From Micromonospora sp. 15K316 (GTDB taxonomy: Bacteria; Actinomycetota; Actinomycetes; Mycobacteriales; Micromonosporaceae): a DNA stretch of 64,000 bases. The stretch spans positions 1-64,000 of the forward strand of contig NZ_SMKG01000001.1 in the NCBI RefSeq assembly GCF_004348525.1. The letters are read 5' to 3'. Under the pieces are notes generated by a model, which saw nothing but the letters and a program-made list of their open reading frames with translations, was not told where the DNA came from and did not search any database. The translations under genes and the position numbers were made by a program. The stretch's first letter is position 1; the number at the start of each line of letters is the position of its first letter. This document shows, piece after piece, positions 53,199-60,771 of the stretch.

Positions 53199-53262
53199 GA
53201 CACTCCCAGCTTCGAGCGATTGGACGCTGAAAGGCTAGATGGAATCGCTCCCGACAGAAGTG

Positions 53263-53284
53263 AACGATGACCCAACGATGACCC
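53263..53284. repeat. 11-bp tandem repeat upstream of the NRPS gene
   Basis: AACGATGACCC occurs twice with no gap (53263-53273 and 53274-53284), starting 65 bases upstream of the NRPS start. An 11-base period is the spacing of SARP-type activator sites, but no SARP gene is in the window. Confidence 0.7.
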
Positions 53285-53396
53285 GCACCAACCGCCCCGG
53301 AATTTCGGGAAGTTTCATCGATGAATCGCGAACCCGCAGCTCCGCAACGGTCGCCCGGCCGCACGGCCAGCTCACCGGACTTCCCGTGCCGGACAT

Positions 53397-53421
53397 CTGA
53401 TGAACACTCGCTGTTCATCAG
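53397..53421. promoter_or_regulatory. 25-bp perfect palindrome between NRPS and beta-hydroxylase genes
   Basis: CTGATGAACA-N5-TGTTCATCAG has perfect 10-bp arms, is lower in GC than its surroundings and lies 108 bases upstream of the hydroxylase start. It is a strong operator candidate for an unidentified dimeric regulator. Confidence 0.75.
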
Positions 53422-53528
53422 GCGAGCGGGGACGCCGGGCGGACGGGTGCGCATAATCCCGTACGGTCCGGTACCCGCCCGGACCCGCAACTCATCATCG
53501 GATCGCGGGTCAGCACCAAGGAGAAGGC

Positions 53529-54281
53529 ATGACTCCGGAGATCGACCAGCAATTCGCGCTACTGCGGGCGGAGTACGGCCGTGATTCGCTCGCCCGGGTG
53601 GAGGAAATGCTGGAACCGAAGAGCCTCATCGACCAGCGCCATCCGCTCCAGCGGGCGGCGAAATGGGTCCTGCCGGGCATCCCGCAGATTCCGTGGCACG
53701 ACCCGTACGCATATCCGGAACTGTTGCCGCTGGTCCGGGAGTTGGAGGCCGAGCACGCACGGATCAAGGCCGAGCTGGAGGGTGCCTGGGCGAGCCGGCG
53801 GGATCGGTTCTCGGACTACGAGCACTACCTCGTCCGGCAGCAGAACTGGCAGGCTCTCTACCTCTACCGCGGCGGGGCGCTCGTCGAGGAGTCCGCGGCC
53901 CTCGCCCCCACGGCGTACCGGGTGCTGAGGGAGAGCGCTGTCGAACCGGGGATCATCTGTCCCCTGCTGGAGTCACATTTCTCGACGCTGCTGCCGGGGG
54001 CGACGATCGCGCCGCACTGCGATCTCTGGAACTTCAGCATCAACCTGCACCTGGCCATCGACATCCCCGACGGCGCGGGCATCCGGGTGGCCGGCGAGAC
54101 CCGGCACTGGCAGGAGGGACGCTGCCTGCTCTTCGACTACTCCTTCGAGCACGAGGCGTGGAACAAGGGGATCCGGACCCGCACCTGCCTGCTCGTCGAC
54201 CTCTGGCACCCGGACACCACGGCGCCGGAGCGGGCGGCGCTGACCACGCTGATGACCGAGATCCGCAAGATGATGGGGTGA
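53529..54281 (+). CDS. aspartyl/asparaginyl beta-hydroxylase-like oxygenase
   Basis: The protein has 250 residues. It belongs to the 2-oxoglutarate/Fe(II) AspH family: ALYLYRGG, CPLLESHFSTLLPGATIAPHCDLWNFSINLHLAIDIP with the first His, GETRHWQEGRCLLFDYSFEHEAWNKG with the second His, and RTCLLVDLWHP at the 2-oxoglutarate-binding end. In NRPS clusters such enzymes hydroxylate the beta-carbon of a free or carrier-bound amino acid. The ATG follows AAGGAGAAGGC. It is divergent from the NRPS and, with its 330-base control region, is very likely part of that pathway. Confidence 0.88.
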   Translation: MTPEIDQQFALLRAEYGRDSLARVEEMLEPKSLIDQRHPLQRAAKWVLPGIPQIPWHDPYAYPELLPLVRELEAEHARIKAELEGAWASRRDRFSDYEHYLVRQQNWQALYLYRGGALVEESAALAPTAYRVLRESAVEPGIICPLLESHFSTLLPGATIAPHCDLWNFSINLHLAIDIPDGAGIRVAGETRHWQEGRCLLFDYSFEHEAWNKGIRTRTCLLVDLWHPDTTAPERAALTTLMTEIRKMMG

Positions 54282-54319
54282 GATCACCCCTGCTCGCGCC
54301 GGGGCACCCGGGCCGACCG

Positions 54320-55105
54320 CTACCGGTGGGGCGCGGCGCGCAGGTCCTCCTCGATGCGCTCGGCGGTCGCGAGCAGCGGCGGCAGCAGCTCCTTGCGGAT
54401 CGTCTCCGAGGAGCCGCGGCTGGCGTGGGCCGAGACGTTCACCGCCGCGACCACCGTCCCGTTGTCGCCGTGGATCGGCGCGGCGAGGGAGCGAAGACCC
54501 TCCTCCAGCTCCTGGTCGACGATCGCGTACCCCTGCGCGGCGATTTTCTTCAGAACGGTACGCAGCTTCCCCGGGTCGGTGATGGTGCGTCGGGTCAGTG
54601 GGCGCAGGTCCGCCTTGGCGAGGTAGTCGTCCAGCCACTCCGCAGGCTGCGCGGCGAGCAGCACCCGCCCCATGGACGTGGCGTAGGCGGGGAACCTCGT
54701 ACCGACGCTGATCCCCACCGTCATGATCCGCTTGGTGGGGACGCGGGCGACGTAGACCACCTCGCGGCCGTCGAGCACGGAGACCGAGCAGGATTCGTGG
54801 ACCTGCCCGACCAGTGCCTCCATGTGCGGCTGCGCGACCTCGGGAAGGCTCAGGCCGGACAGGTAGGCGTAGCCGAGTTCGAGGATCCGGGGCCGCAGCG
54901 AGAAGAGCCGGCCGTCGGTGTGCACGTACCCCAACTCGACCAGGGTGAGCAGGAACCGCCGCGCGGCGGCCCGGGTCAGCCCGGTCATCCGCGCCACGTC
55001 ACTCAGGGTGAGCTGCGGGCGTTCGGCGTCGAAGGCCCGGATCACCGCGAGCCCTCGTTCCAGCGACTGGACGAACTCCGGAGATCGTGTCGTCTCCTCG
55101 GTCAC
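54320..55105 (-). CDS. pcaR: IclR-family regulator of the pca operon (PcaR-like)
   Basis: The protein has 261 residues: an N-terminal winged helix (QSLERGLAVIRAFDAERPQLTLSDVARMTGLTRAAARRFLLTLVELGYV) and an IclR effector domain (SCSVSVLDGREVVYVARVPTKRIMTVGISVGTRFPAYATSMGRVLLA). The block SPEFVQSLERGLAVI is typical of PcaR/PobR-type regulators. The GTG start overlaps the pcaC stop (GTGA), so the regulator is the last gene of the operon it likely controls. Candidate binding sites lie upstream of pcaI at 60509-60691. Confidence 0.88.
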   Translation of the reverse strand: MTEETTRSPEFVQSLERGLAVIRAFDAERPQLTLSDVARMTGLTRAAARRFLLTLVELGYVHTDGRLFSLRPRILELGYAYLSGLSLPEVAQPHMEALVGQVHESCSVSVLDGREVVYVARVPTKRIMTVGISVGTRFPAYATSMGRVLLAAQPAEWLDDYLAKADLRPLTRRTITDPGKLRTVLKKIAAQGYAIVDQELEEGLRSLAAPIHGDNGTVVAAVNVSAHASRGSSETIRKELLPPLLATAERIEEDLRAAPHR

Positions 55106-55482
55106 TGGTCCTCCTGCCGCAGGGCCTCCCGGGCCACCTTGAACGCCCGGTTGGCCGCTGGTACGCCAGCGTAGACGCCGACCTGGAGCAGGACCTCACT
55201 GACCTCGTGCGAGGTCAGCCCGTTACGCAGCGCGGCACGCACGTGCATGGCGAGCTCCTCGTCGTGGTGCAGGGTCGCGAGCACGGCGAGCGTGACGCAG
55301 CTGCGGGTACGCCGATCGAGACCGGGGCGGGTCCAGATCTCGCCCCAGGCGTACCGGGTGATGAGGTCCTGGAAGTCGGCGGTCAGCTCGTCCGTGCCGG
55401 CGATCGCGCGGTCGACGTGCGCGTCGCCGAGCACCTGCCGGCGTACCGTCATGCCTGCCTCGTGCCGCTCGCGGTCGTCCAC
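55102..55482 (-). CDS. pcaC: 4-carboxymuconolactone decarboxylase
   Basis: The protein has 126 residues, the usual PcaC size. Typical blocks are RRQVLGDAHVDRA, FQDLITRYAWGEIWTRPGLDRRTRSCVTLAVLATLHHDEELAMHVRAALRNGLTSHEVSEVLLQVGVYAGVPAANRAFKVA. It removes CO2 from the muconolactone to give 3-oxoadipate enol-lactone. Separate PcaC and PcaD are found here, although many actinobacteria carry a fused PcaL. It starts at GTG, 3 bases after pcaD. Confidence 0.92.
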   Translation of the reverse strand: MDDRERHEAGMTVRRQVLGDAHVDRAIAGTDELTADFQDLITRYAWGEIWTRPGLDRRTRSCVTLAVLATLHHDEELAMHVRAALRNGLTSHEVSEVLLQVGVYAGVPAANRAFKVAREALRQEDQ

Positions 55483-55485
55483 CGT

Positions 55486-56256
55486 TCACCACTCCTCGTC
55501 GAAGTGCTCCAGCAGCAGCCGGGACACCTGCTCGGGTTGCTCGACGTTGGCCAGGTGTGCCGCCCGTTCCACCACGGCCAGGCGCGCCTGCGGGATCCGC
55601 TCGACGATCGCGTGGGCGTGCTCCACCGGAGTGGCCGGATCGTCCGCTCCCGCGATCACCAGGGTCGGTGCCGTGATCGCGCGCAGGTCGTCCCGGAGGT
55701 CCATCCTGGCGATCGCCTCGCAACACGCGGCGTAACCGGTGGCGGGTGTCGCGGTCAGCGCGACCCGGTGCCGGGCCACCACCGCGGGGGTGGCCGCGGC
55801 GAAGGTCGGGGTGAACCAGCGGGCGACCACCAGCTCGGCGACCGTCCCGACGCCGCCGGCGCGGACCGTCGCCGCCCGGTCCCGCCACCCCTGCGCCGGG
55901 CCGAGCGACGCCGAGGTGCAGAGCAGCGCCAGCCGCCGCACCCGATCGGGCGCGTGCGCAGCGAGCCACATGCCGACCATGCCACCGAGGGAGAGTCCCG
56001 CGTAGTGGACGTCCGGCACGTCGAGGTCGTCGAGGAGTCGCAGCACCTCACGGCCGAGCATCTCCACCGTGTACGGCCCGTCCGGCACCGCCGAGCGACC
56101 GTGGCCGAGGTGGTCGTAGCGGAGGACCCGGAACCGTTCGGCGAGCCCGGGAACCTGCGGCGCCCACATGGCGCCGGTGGTGCCGAGCGAGCCGCCGAGC
56201 AGCAGCGCGGGCGCGTCGGGCGCCCCGTCCACCGTGACGTAGAGGCGACTTCTCAC
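55486..56256 (-). CDS. pcaD: 3-oxoadipate enol-lactonase
   Basis: The protein has 256 residues with the alpha/beta hydrolase fold: GGSLGTTGAMWAPQVPGLAERFRVLRYDHLGHGRS, nucleophile motif GLSLGG, Asp in IAGADDPATPVE and His in AAHLANVEQP. It opens the enol-lactone to 3-oxoadipate. The GTG start overlaps the pcaB stop (GTGA). Confidence 0.92.
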   Translation of the reverse strand: MRSRLYVTVDGAPDAPALLLGGSLGTTGAMWAPQVPGLAERFRVLRYDHLGHGRSAVPDGPYTVEMLGREVLRLLDDLDVPDVHYAGLSLGGMVGMWLAAHAPDRVRRLALLCTSASLGPAQGWRDRAATVRAGGVGTVAELVVARWFTPTFAAATPAVVARHRVALTATPATGYAACCEAIARMDLRDDLRAITAPTLVIAGADDPATPVEHAHAIVERIPQARLAVVERAAHLANVEQPEQVSRLLLEHFDEEW

Positions 56257-57593
56257 GGCTGCGTCCTCCGGTGGGCGGCGAGGGCCCGGTCGACGAACCG
56301 GTCGGCCGACCCGAGCCAGCCGTACGGGTCGAGGGCCTCGTCGATCTCCTGCTCGCCGAGGTGGGCGCGTACCTCGGGGTCGGCGAGCAGTGCGGCCCTC
56401 AACGGCGGGCGGGACGCGGCGCGGCTGACGAGGTCGTGCGCCGCGCCGCGACCGAGCAGCGGTGCCAGGCGCGCGGCGACGGCCTCGGCCAGCAGCAGCC
56501 CGCCGGTCGCGTCGAGGTTGGCCCGCATCCGCTGCGGGCGCACCTGCAGCCCGCTCAGCATGCGGGCGCACCGGGCGGCGGCGCCACCGGCCACGTGCAG
56601 CAGGTCGAGCAGCGGCTCCCACTCGGCGTGCCAGGCGCCGGCCGCCCGCTCGTGCTCCTGGACGGCGGCGGTGAAGAGGGTCGCGACCAGGCCCGCGCCG
56701 CGCCGCGCCGCGGCGGTGACGAGGACCGAGTCGACGGGGTTGCGCTTGTGCGGCAGAGCCGACGAGCCGCCCCGCCCGGCGCCGCCCTCCGCCACCTCAC
56801 CGATCTCGGTCTGGGCGAGCAGACCGACGTCCACCGCAGCCTTGCCGGTGGCCGCGAGCAGGCCACCGAGGGCGGCGGCCAGGTCGAGCAGGGGCTGGCG
56901 GCGGGTGTGCCAGGGCAACGGGCTCGCGGCGAGACCGAGACGCTCCGCGTACCGTTCGGTCACCGCCGGGCCGGTGGGCCCCAACGCGGCCAGCGTGCCG
57001 ACCGCGCCACCGAGTTGCGCGGGCAGGACCGCCCGCGCGCGAACCAGCCGGGCCCGCGCCTCGACCAGGCCGACCAGCCAGCCGGCGGCCTTGAGTCCGA
57101 ACGTGGTGGGCGCCGCCTGCTGCCCGAGCGTCCGGGCGGCGAGCACGGTGCGGCGGTGGGTGTCGGCGAGCCGGGCCGCGGCGTCGGCGGCGATGTCGAG
57201 GTGGCGCAGCAGCGGCTCGATCGCCCGCACCGTCACCAGGACCAGCGCGGTGTCCAGGACGTCCTGGCTGGTCGCGCCGACGTGCACCCAGGCCCGGGCG
57301 TGCTCCGGCACGGCGGCGGTCAGCTCGCGGACCAGCGGCACCACCGGGTTGCCCGAGGCGTCGGCGGCCCGGCCCAGTGAGACCGGGTCGTACCGCTCGG
57401 CGCGGCAGTGGGCGGCGATCGCCTCGGCGGCCGACGCGGGCAGCACGCCGCAGTCGGCGGCGGCCCGGGCGAGCGCGGCCTCGGCGTCCAGCATGGCCTG
57501 CAGCAGCGAGTGGTCGGCGAGCTCGGCGTCCACGTCCGGGACGCCGGAGAGCCCGCCGAGCAGACCGTCAGACGGCGAAGAAGACGGTCTCAT
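56253..57593 (-). CDS. pcaB: 3-carboxy-cis,cis-muconate cycloisomerase
   Basis: The protein has 446 residues in the fumarase/aspartase superfamily. The superfamily loop is GGSSALPHKRNPVDSVL, and VHVGATSQDVLDTALVL and RTLGQQAAPTTFGLKAAGWL are the other two conserved regions. It converts 3-carboxymuconate to the muconolactone. The ATG at 57593 overlaps pcaG by 26 bases, so the exact start is slightly open. Confidence 0.93.
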   Translation of the reverse strand: MRPSSSPSDGLLGGLSGVPDVDAELADHSLLQAMLDAEAALARAAADCGVLPASAAEAIAAHCRAERYDPVSLGRAADASGNPVVPLVRELTAAVPEHARAWVHVGATSQDVLDTALVLVTVRAIEPLLRHLDIAADAAARLADTHRRTVLAARTLGQQAAPTTFGLKAAGWLVGLVEARARLVRARAVLPAQLGGAVGTLAALGPTGPAVTERYAERLGLAASPLPWHTRRQPLLDLAAALGGLLAATGKAAVDVGLLAQTEIGEVAEGGAGRGGSSALPHKRNPVDSVLVTAAARRGAGLVATLFTAAVQEHERAAGAWHAEWEPLLDLLHVAGGAAARCARMLSGLQVRPQRMRANLDATGGLLLAEAVAARLAPLLGRGAAHDLVSRAASRPPLRAALLADPEVRAHLGEQEIDEALDPYGWLGSADRFVDRALAAHRRTQP

Positions 57594-58137
57594 GCTCGCC
57601 CTGCAGGTGGATGTCGAACCGGAATCCGTCCGGCGCGGCGACCGCGACCAGCGTGGCGCGCCGCTCGGCGTCGAGGCCGCACAGCACCGGGTCGGCGGCG
57701 TTCGCCGGGTCGTGTGGGAAGTAGAGCCGGGTGACGAGGCGGTGCAGGAGTCCGCGGGCGAAGACGGAGAGGGTCAGGTGTGGCGCCTCGGTGCCGCCGT
57801 CCGGGTCGGGCAGCGGACCCGGCTTGACCGTCAGCAGCGCGTACCTTCCCTGCGCGTCGGTCTCGCTGCGCCCGAAGCCGCGGAACCCCGGTACGGAGGA
57901 CGGCCGGGCGCCACGCGGGTCGTCGGGGTGGTCGAAGCGACCGTCCGGGTCGGCCTGCCAGCTCTCCACCAGCGCGTCGACCACCGGCGCGCCGGTGCCG
58001 TCGAAGAGTTGACCGCGGATCCAGAACGCCCCCGTGGTGCCGTCGGGCACGACGTACGGACCGTCGGGCCAGCGCAGGCCGAGGTGCAGGAACGGTCCGA
58101 CCGTCTGCGCGGGCGTGGCGCCGAGCCGCTCACTCAT
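57568..58137 (-). CDS. pcaG: protocatechuate 3,4-dioxygenase alpha subunit
   Basis: The protein has 189 residues. The intradiol dioxygenase alpha fold is clear: ATPAQTVGPFLHLGL, IRGQLFDGTGAPVVDALVESWQADPDGRF, GFRGFGRSETDAQGRYALLTVKPGPLPDPDGGTEAPHLTLSVFARGLLHRLVTRLYFP. The alpha chain does not hold the iron but shapes the active site. It overlaps pcaH by 8 bases. Confidence 0.94.
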   Translation of the reverse strand: MSERLGATPAQTVGPFLHLGLRWPDGPYVVPDGTTGAFWIRGQLFDGTGAPVVDALVESWQADPDGRFDHPDDPRGARPSSVPGFRGFGRSETDAQGRYALLTVKPGPLPDPDGGTEAPHLTLSVFARGLLHRLVTRLYFPHDPANAADPVLCGLDAERRATLVAVAAPDGFRFDIHLQGEHETVFFAV

Positions 58138-58882
58138 CGTCGTCCTCGTCCTCGAAGGGGGTGCTCTCCCGGCCGCGCAGCACGATGTCGAACTCGTACG
58201 CCAGCGCCCACTCGGGCACCGTCGTGGCGTGGTCGTACCGGGCGATCATCCGCTCTCGGACCTTCGGGTCGCGGACCGAGTTGAAGATCGGGTCCTGGAA
58301 GAAGAGCGGGTCGCCCGGGAAGTACATCTGGGTCACCAGTCGCTGGGTGAACGCGCGGCCGAAGAGGGAGAAGTGGATGTGGGCCGGCCGCCAGGCGTTG
58401 TCGTGGTTGCGCCACGGGTACGCGCCGGGTTGCACGGTGACGAAGCGGTAGCGGCCCCGGTCGTCGGTGAGCGCCCGCCCCACCCCGTCGAAGTGGGGGT
58501 CCAGCGGCGCCGACCAGTTGTCCACCGCGTGGCGGTAGCGCCCGGCCGCGTTCGTCTGCCAGATCTCGACGAGCGTGTGTGGCACCGGTCGGCCGTCGCC
58601 GTCGAGGATCCGGCCGTGCACGATGATCCGCTGCCCCTGCGGCTCGCCGTCGTGCTGCCGGGTGAGGTCGTGGTCGAGTTCGCCGAGCCGTCCCTCGCCG
58701 AGCAGCGGGCCGGTGATCTCGGTCAGCCGCTGGGGCAGGTAGGTCAGCGGCCGCTGCGGCGCGCGCTGGACCGTCGACTTGTAGCCGGGGCTGAGCAGGG
58801 GCGGATGGGCGTCGACGTCATCGCGCCGGTACCGCGGCAGGACCAGGCCGTTGCCGGTCTGGTCGACGGTCTCCTGGGTCAT
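58130..58882 (-). CDS. pcaH: protocatechuate 3,4-dioxygenase beta subunit
   Basis: The protein has 250 residues. It binds the catalytic Fe(III): one Tyr in GRYRHAVDNW, and the second Tyr and two His in PGAYPWRNHDNAWRPAHIHFSLFG. With PcaG it cleaves protocatechuate between the two hydroxyls to give 3-carboxy-cis,cis-muconate. The acidic tail EDEDDDE is unusual but harmless. The ATG overlaps the pcaJ stop (ATGA). Confidence 0.95.
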   Translation of the reverse strand: MTQETVDQTGNGLVLPRYRRDDVDAHPPLLSPGYKSTVQRAPQRPLTYLPQRLTEITGPLLGEGRLGELDHDLTRQHDGEPQGQRIIVHGRILDGDGRPVPHTLVEIWQTNAAGRYRHAVDNWSAPLDPHFDGVGRALTDDRGRYRFVTVQPGAYPWRNHDNAWRPAHIHFSLFGRAFTQRLVTQMYFPGDPLFFQDPIFNSVRDPKVRERMIARYDHATTVPEWALAYEFDIVLRGRESTPFEDEDDDE

Positions 58883-59655
58883 GCTCCTCCTCGCTTCTCC
58901 CGCTTGGTCGCCTCCAGGGCCCGCAGCACCGTGAGTTCGTGCGCGGTCGGCGGGTCGCCGGTGGTCAACCGCTCGGCGACGGCGAGGTCCCAACCGGTGG
59001 CCGCCCGTACCTGGTCCGTGGTGACGCCGGGGTGCAGACGGGTCAGGGTCAGCTCGCAGCTGACCGGGTCGGGTTCGAGTACGCCGAGGTCGGTGATGAC
59101 GACGCGGGGGCCGCCGCCGCGCAGCCCGAGCCGCTCTCGGTCGCCGGGGCCCGCACCGTATCCGACGGAGGTGACGAAGTCGACGCGCTCGGTGAACGTG
59201 CGCAGGTTCTGCCGGACGATCACGACGACCTCGCCGCAGGAGGCGGCGATCTCGGGGGCGCCGCCGGCACCGGGCAGGCGGACCCTCGGGTCGTCGTACT
59301 CGCCGCCGACGACAGTGGTGTTGATGTTTCCGTACCGGTCGAGCTGGGCGGCGCCGAGGAATCCGACGTGGATCCGGCCCGGCTGCAGCCAGTAGTTGAA
59401 CACCTCGGGCACGGACACCACGGCGTCGGCGGTGTCGGCGAGGACACCGTCGCCGATGGAGAGCGGGAGCCGGTCGGGCTTCGCGCCGAGGCAGCCGGAT
59501 TCGTAGACGAGCACGAGGTTCGGGGCGTGGGTGGCCCGGGCGAGGTTCGCCGCGGTGCTGGGCAACCCGATCCCGACGAAGCACGCCGTGCCGTCGCGCA
59601 GTTGCCGGGCGGCGGCGACGGTCATCATCTCGTCGGCGGTGTAGTCCGGGCTCAC
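58879..59655 (-). CDS. pcaJ: 3-oxoadipate CoA-transferase subunit B
   Basis: The protein has 258 residues. It has the family I CoA-transferase beta features VYESGCLGAKPDRLPL (the catalytic Glu lies in this ESG motif) and LGAAQLDRYGNINTTVVGGEYDDPRVRLPGAGGAPEIAA. It moves CoA from succinyl-CoA to 3-oxoadipate. The GTG start overlaps the pcaI stop (GTGA). Confidence 0.93.
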   Translation of the reverse strand: MSPDYTADEMMTVAAARQLRDGTACFVGIGLPSTAANLARATHAPNLVLVYESGCLGAKPDRLPLSIGDGVLADTADAVVSVPEVFNYWLQPGRIHVGFLGAAQLDRYGNINTTVVGGEYDDPRVRLPGAGGAPEIAASCGEVVVIVRQNLRTFTERVDFVTSVGYGAGPGDRERLGLRGGGPRVVITDLGVLEPDPVSCELTLTRLHPGVTTDQVRAATGWDLAVAERLTTGDPPTAHELTVLRALEATKREKRGGA

Positions 59656-60470
59656 GCCTGCACCTCGACCTTCAGCACGTGCCCTTCGATCCAGTCGCGG
59701 AAGGTGTCGCGGTCCCGGCTGATCGCGTCCCACTCGACGTAGAAGTCGTTGTCGCGCACCGAGTAGCCCTGCGCGTAGGAGGGGTGTGCCCCGCCGGGGA
59801 CCTCGGCGACCGCGGTGACGGCCCAGCCGGGCAGCACGACCTGACCGGGCACGGGTTCGAGCTCGTCGACGACCTCCTCGACGGTGACCAGCGATCGCCG
59901 CGCGGCGAGCACGGCCTCCTTCTGGACGCCCGCGATGCCCCACATCTGCACGTTCCCGGCCCGGTCGGCGCGTTGGGCGTGCACCACTGTCACGTCGGGG
60001 CGCAAGGCGGGGACGGCGGTGAGGGTCTCCCCGGTGAAGGGGCAGGTGATGGTCCGGATGTTGTCGGTGTGCCGGGGCAGGTCGGTGCCGGTGTAGCCGC
60101 GCAGCACGGCGAACGGCAGCCCGGAGGCCCCGGCGACGTAACGGTTCGCCATGCCCGCGTGGCTGTGCTCCTCGAGTTCGAGCGGTCCCGGCCAGGAGTT
60201 CTGCACCGCGTCGCGGAAGCGGTGCAGGGATCCGACTCCCGGATTGCCGCCCCAGGAGAAGATCAGCCGGCGGGCGCAGCCGGCGCCGATGAGCTGGTCG
60301 TAGATGACGTCGGGTGTCATCCGTACCAGGGTCAGCTCCCGCCGTCCCTGACGGATGATCTCGTGACCGGCGGCGAACGGGATGAGGTGCGTGAACCCTT
60401 CCAGGGCCACCACGTCACCGTCACGGACCAGGTCCGCCACGCCGTCCGAGAGCGAGACGAGCTTCGCCAT
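59652..60470 (-). CDS. pcaI: 3-oxoadipate CoA-transferase subunit A
   Basis: The protein has 272 residues, with DLVRDGDVVALEGFTHLIPFAAGHEIIRQG and the CoA-transferase alpha blocks ADRAGNVQMWGIAGVQKEAVLAA and NDFYVEWDAISRD. It pairs with PcaJ. The ATG follows GGGGAGGCC. It is the first gene of the operon pcaIJHGBDC-pcaR. The thiolase PcaF, needed for the last step, is not in the window. Confidence 0.93.
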   Translation of the reverse strand: MAKLVSLSDGVADLVRDGDVVALEGFTHLIPFAAGHEIIRQGRRELTLVRMTPDVIYDQLIGAGCARRLIFSWGGNPGVGSLHRFRDAVQNSWPGPLELEEHSHAGMANRYVAGASGLPFAVLRGYTGTDLPRHTDNIRTITCPFTGETLTAVPALRPDVTVVHAQRADRAGNVQMWGIAGVQKEAVLAARRSLVTVEEVVDELEPVPGQVVLPGWAVTAVAEVPGGAHPSYAQGYSVRDNDFYVEWDAISRDRDTFRDWIEGHVLKVEVQA

Positions 60471-60508
60471 GGCCTCCCCGCCTTCTGCGAGCTTCCTCGA
60501 TTACAACT

Positions 60509-60523
60509 GTTCGCTATGCGGAC
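60509..60523. promoter_or_regulatory. PcaR/PcaU-like site 1
   Basis: GTTCGCTATGCGGAC has 6-bp arms with one mismatch and resembles the Acinetobacter/Pseudomonas PcaU/PcaR half-site pattern GTTCGATAATCGCAC. It lies 39 bases upstream of pcaI. Confidence 0.65.
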
Positions 60524-60657
60524 TGCCGTACTGAATCCGAACGTAATCCCCGTCGGTGGGATCCGTCAACGAGGCCGCGGCGCGCGGGATCCCGGCGTCC
60601 GGACCGGCGTAGAAATGTTGCGGCGACCCGTTGACGTGAGTCAGGTCACGTGCCAAC

Positions 60658-60672
60658 GTTCTAAATGAGAAC
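60658..60672. promoter_or_regulatory. PcaR/PcaU-like site 2
   Basis: GTTCTAAATGAGAAC is a perfect 5-bp-arm palindrome of the same length, 5 bases before site 3. Confidence 0.5.
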
Positions 60673-60676
60673 AGCC

Positions 60677-60691
60677 GTTCGGTAAGCGAAC
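60677..60691. promoter_or_regulatory. PcaR/PcaU-like site 3
   Basis: GTTCGGTAAGCGAAC has 6-bp arms with one mismatch and matches site 1 at 11 of 15 positions. It lies 81 bases upstream of the binding-protein start. Confidence 0.65.
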
Positions 60692-60771
60692 ACCCCCCGG
60701 GGGCCTCTCCGGATCGGACGCCCACCACCCCCCGGTCCCCGCGCGGGACCGCCGGACGCGGGAGTACCTGC

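Larger units (their letters stand above)
53199..53528. other. 330-base divergent promoter region of the NRPS cluster
   Basis: No gene is seen between the divergent NRPS and beta-hydroxylase starts. The region holds an 11-bp tandem repeat and a 25-bp palindrome, listed separately. Short frames here lack ribosome sites. Confidence 0.6.
60471..60771. other. 301-base divergent control region of pca and ABC transporter operons
   Basis: No gene is seen here. Three 15-bp GTTC-type palindromes are listed separately; two lie 5 bases apart on the transporter side and one lies near pcaI. Confidence 0.6.

Noticed and set aside
47112..53270. Very long open frame on the plus strand opposite the NRPS (over 2000 codons).
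   Set aside because: It mirrors the NRPS frame, is rich in Gly/Arg/His/Val without domain motifs, and has no ribosome site. It is an artefact of high GC content.
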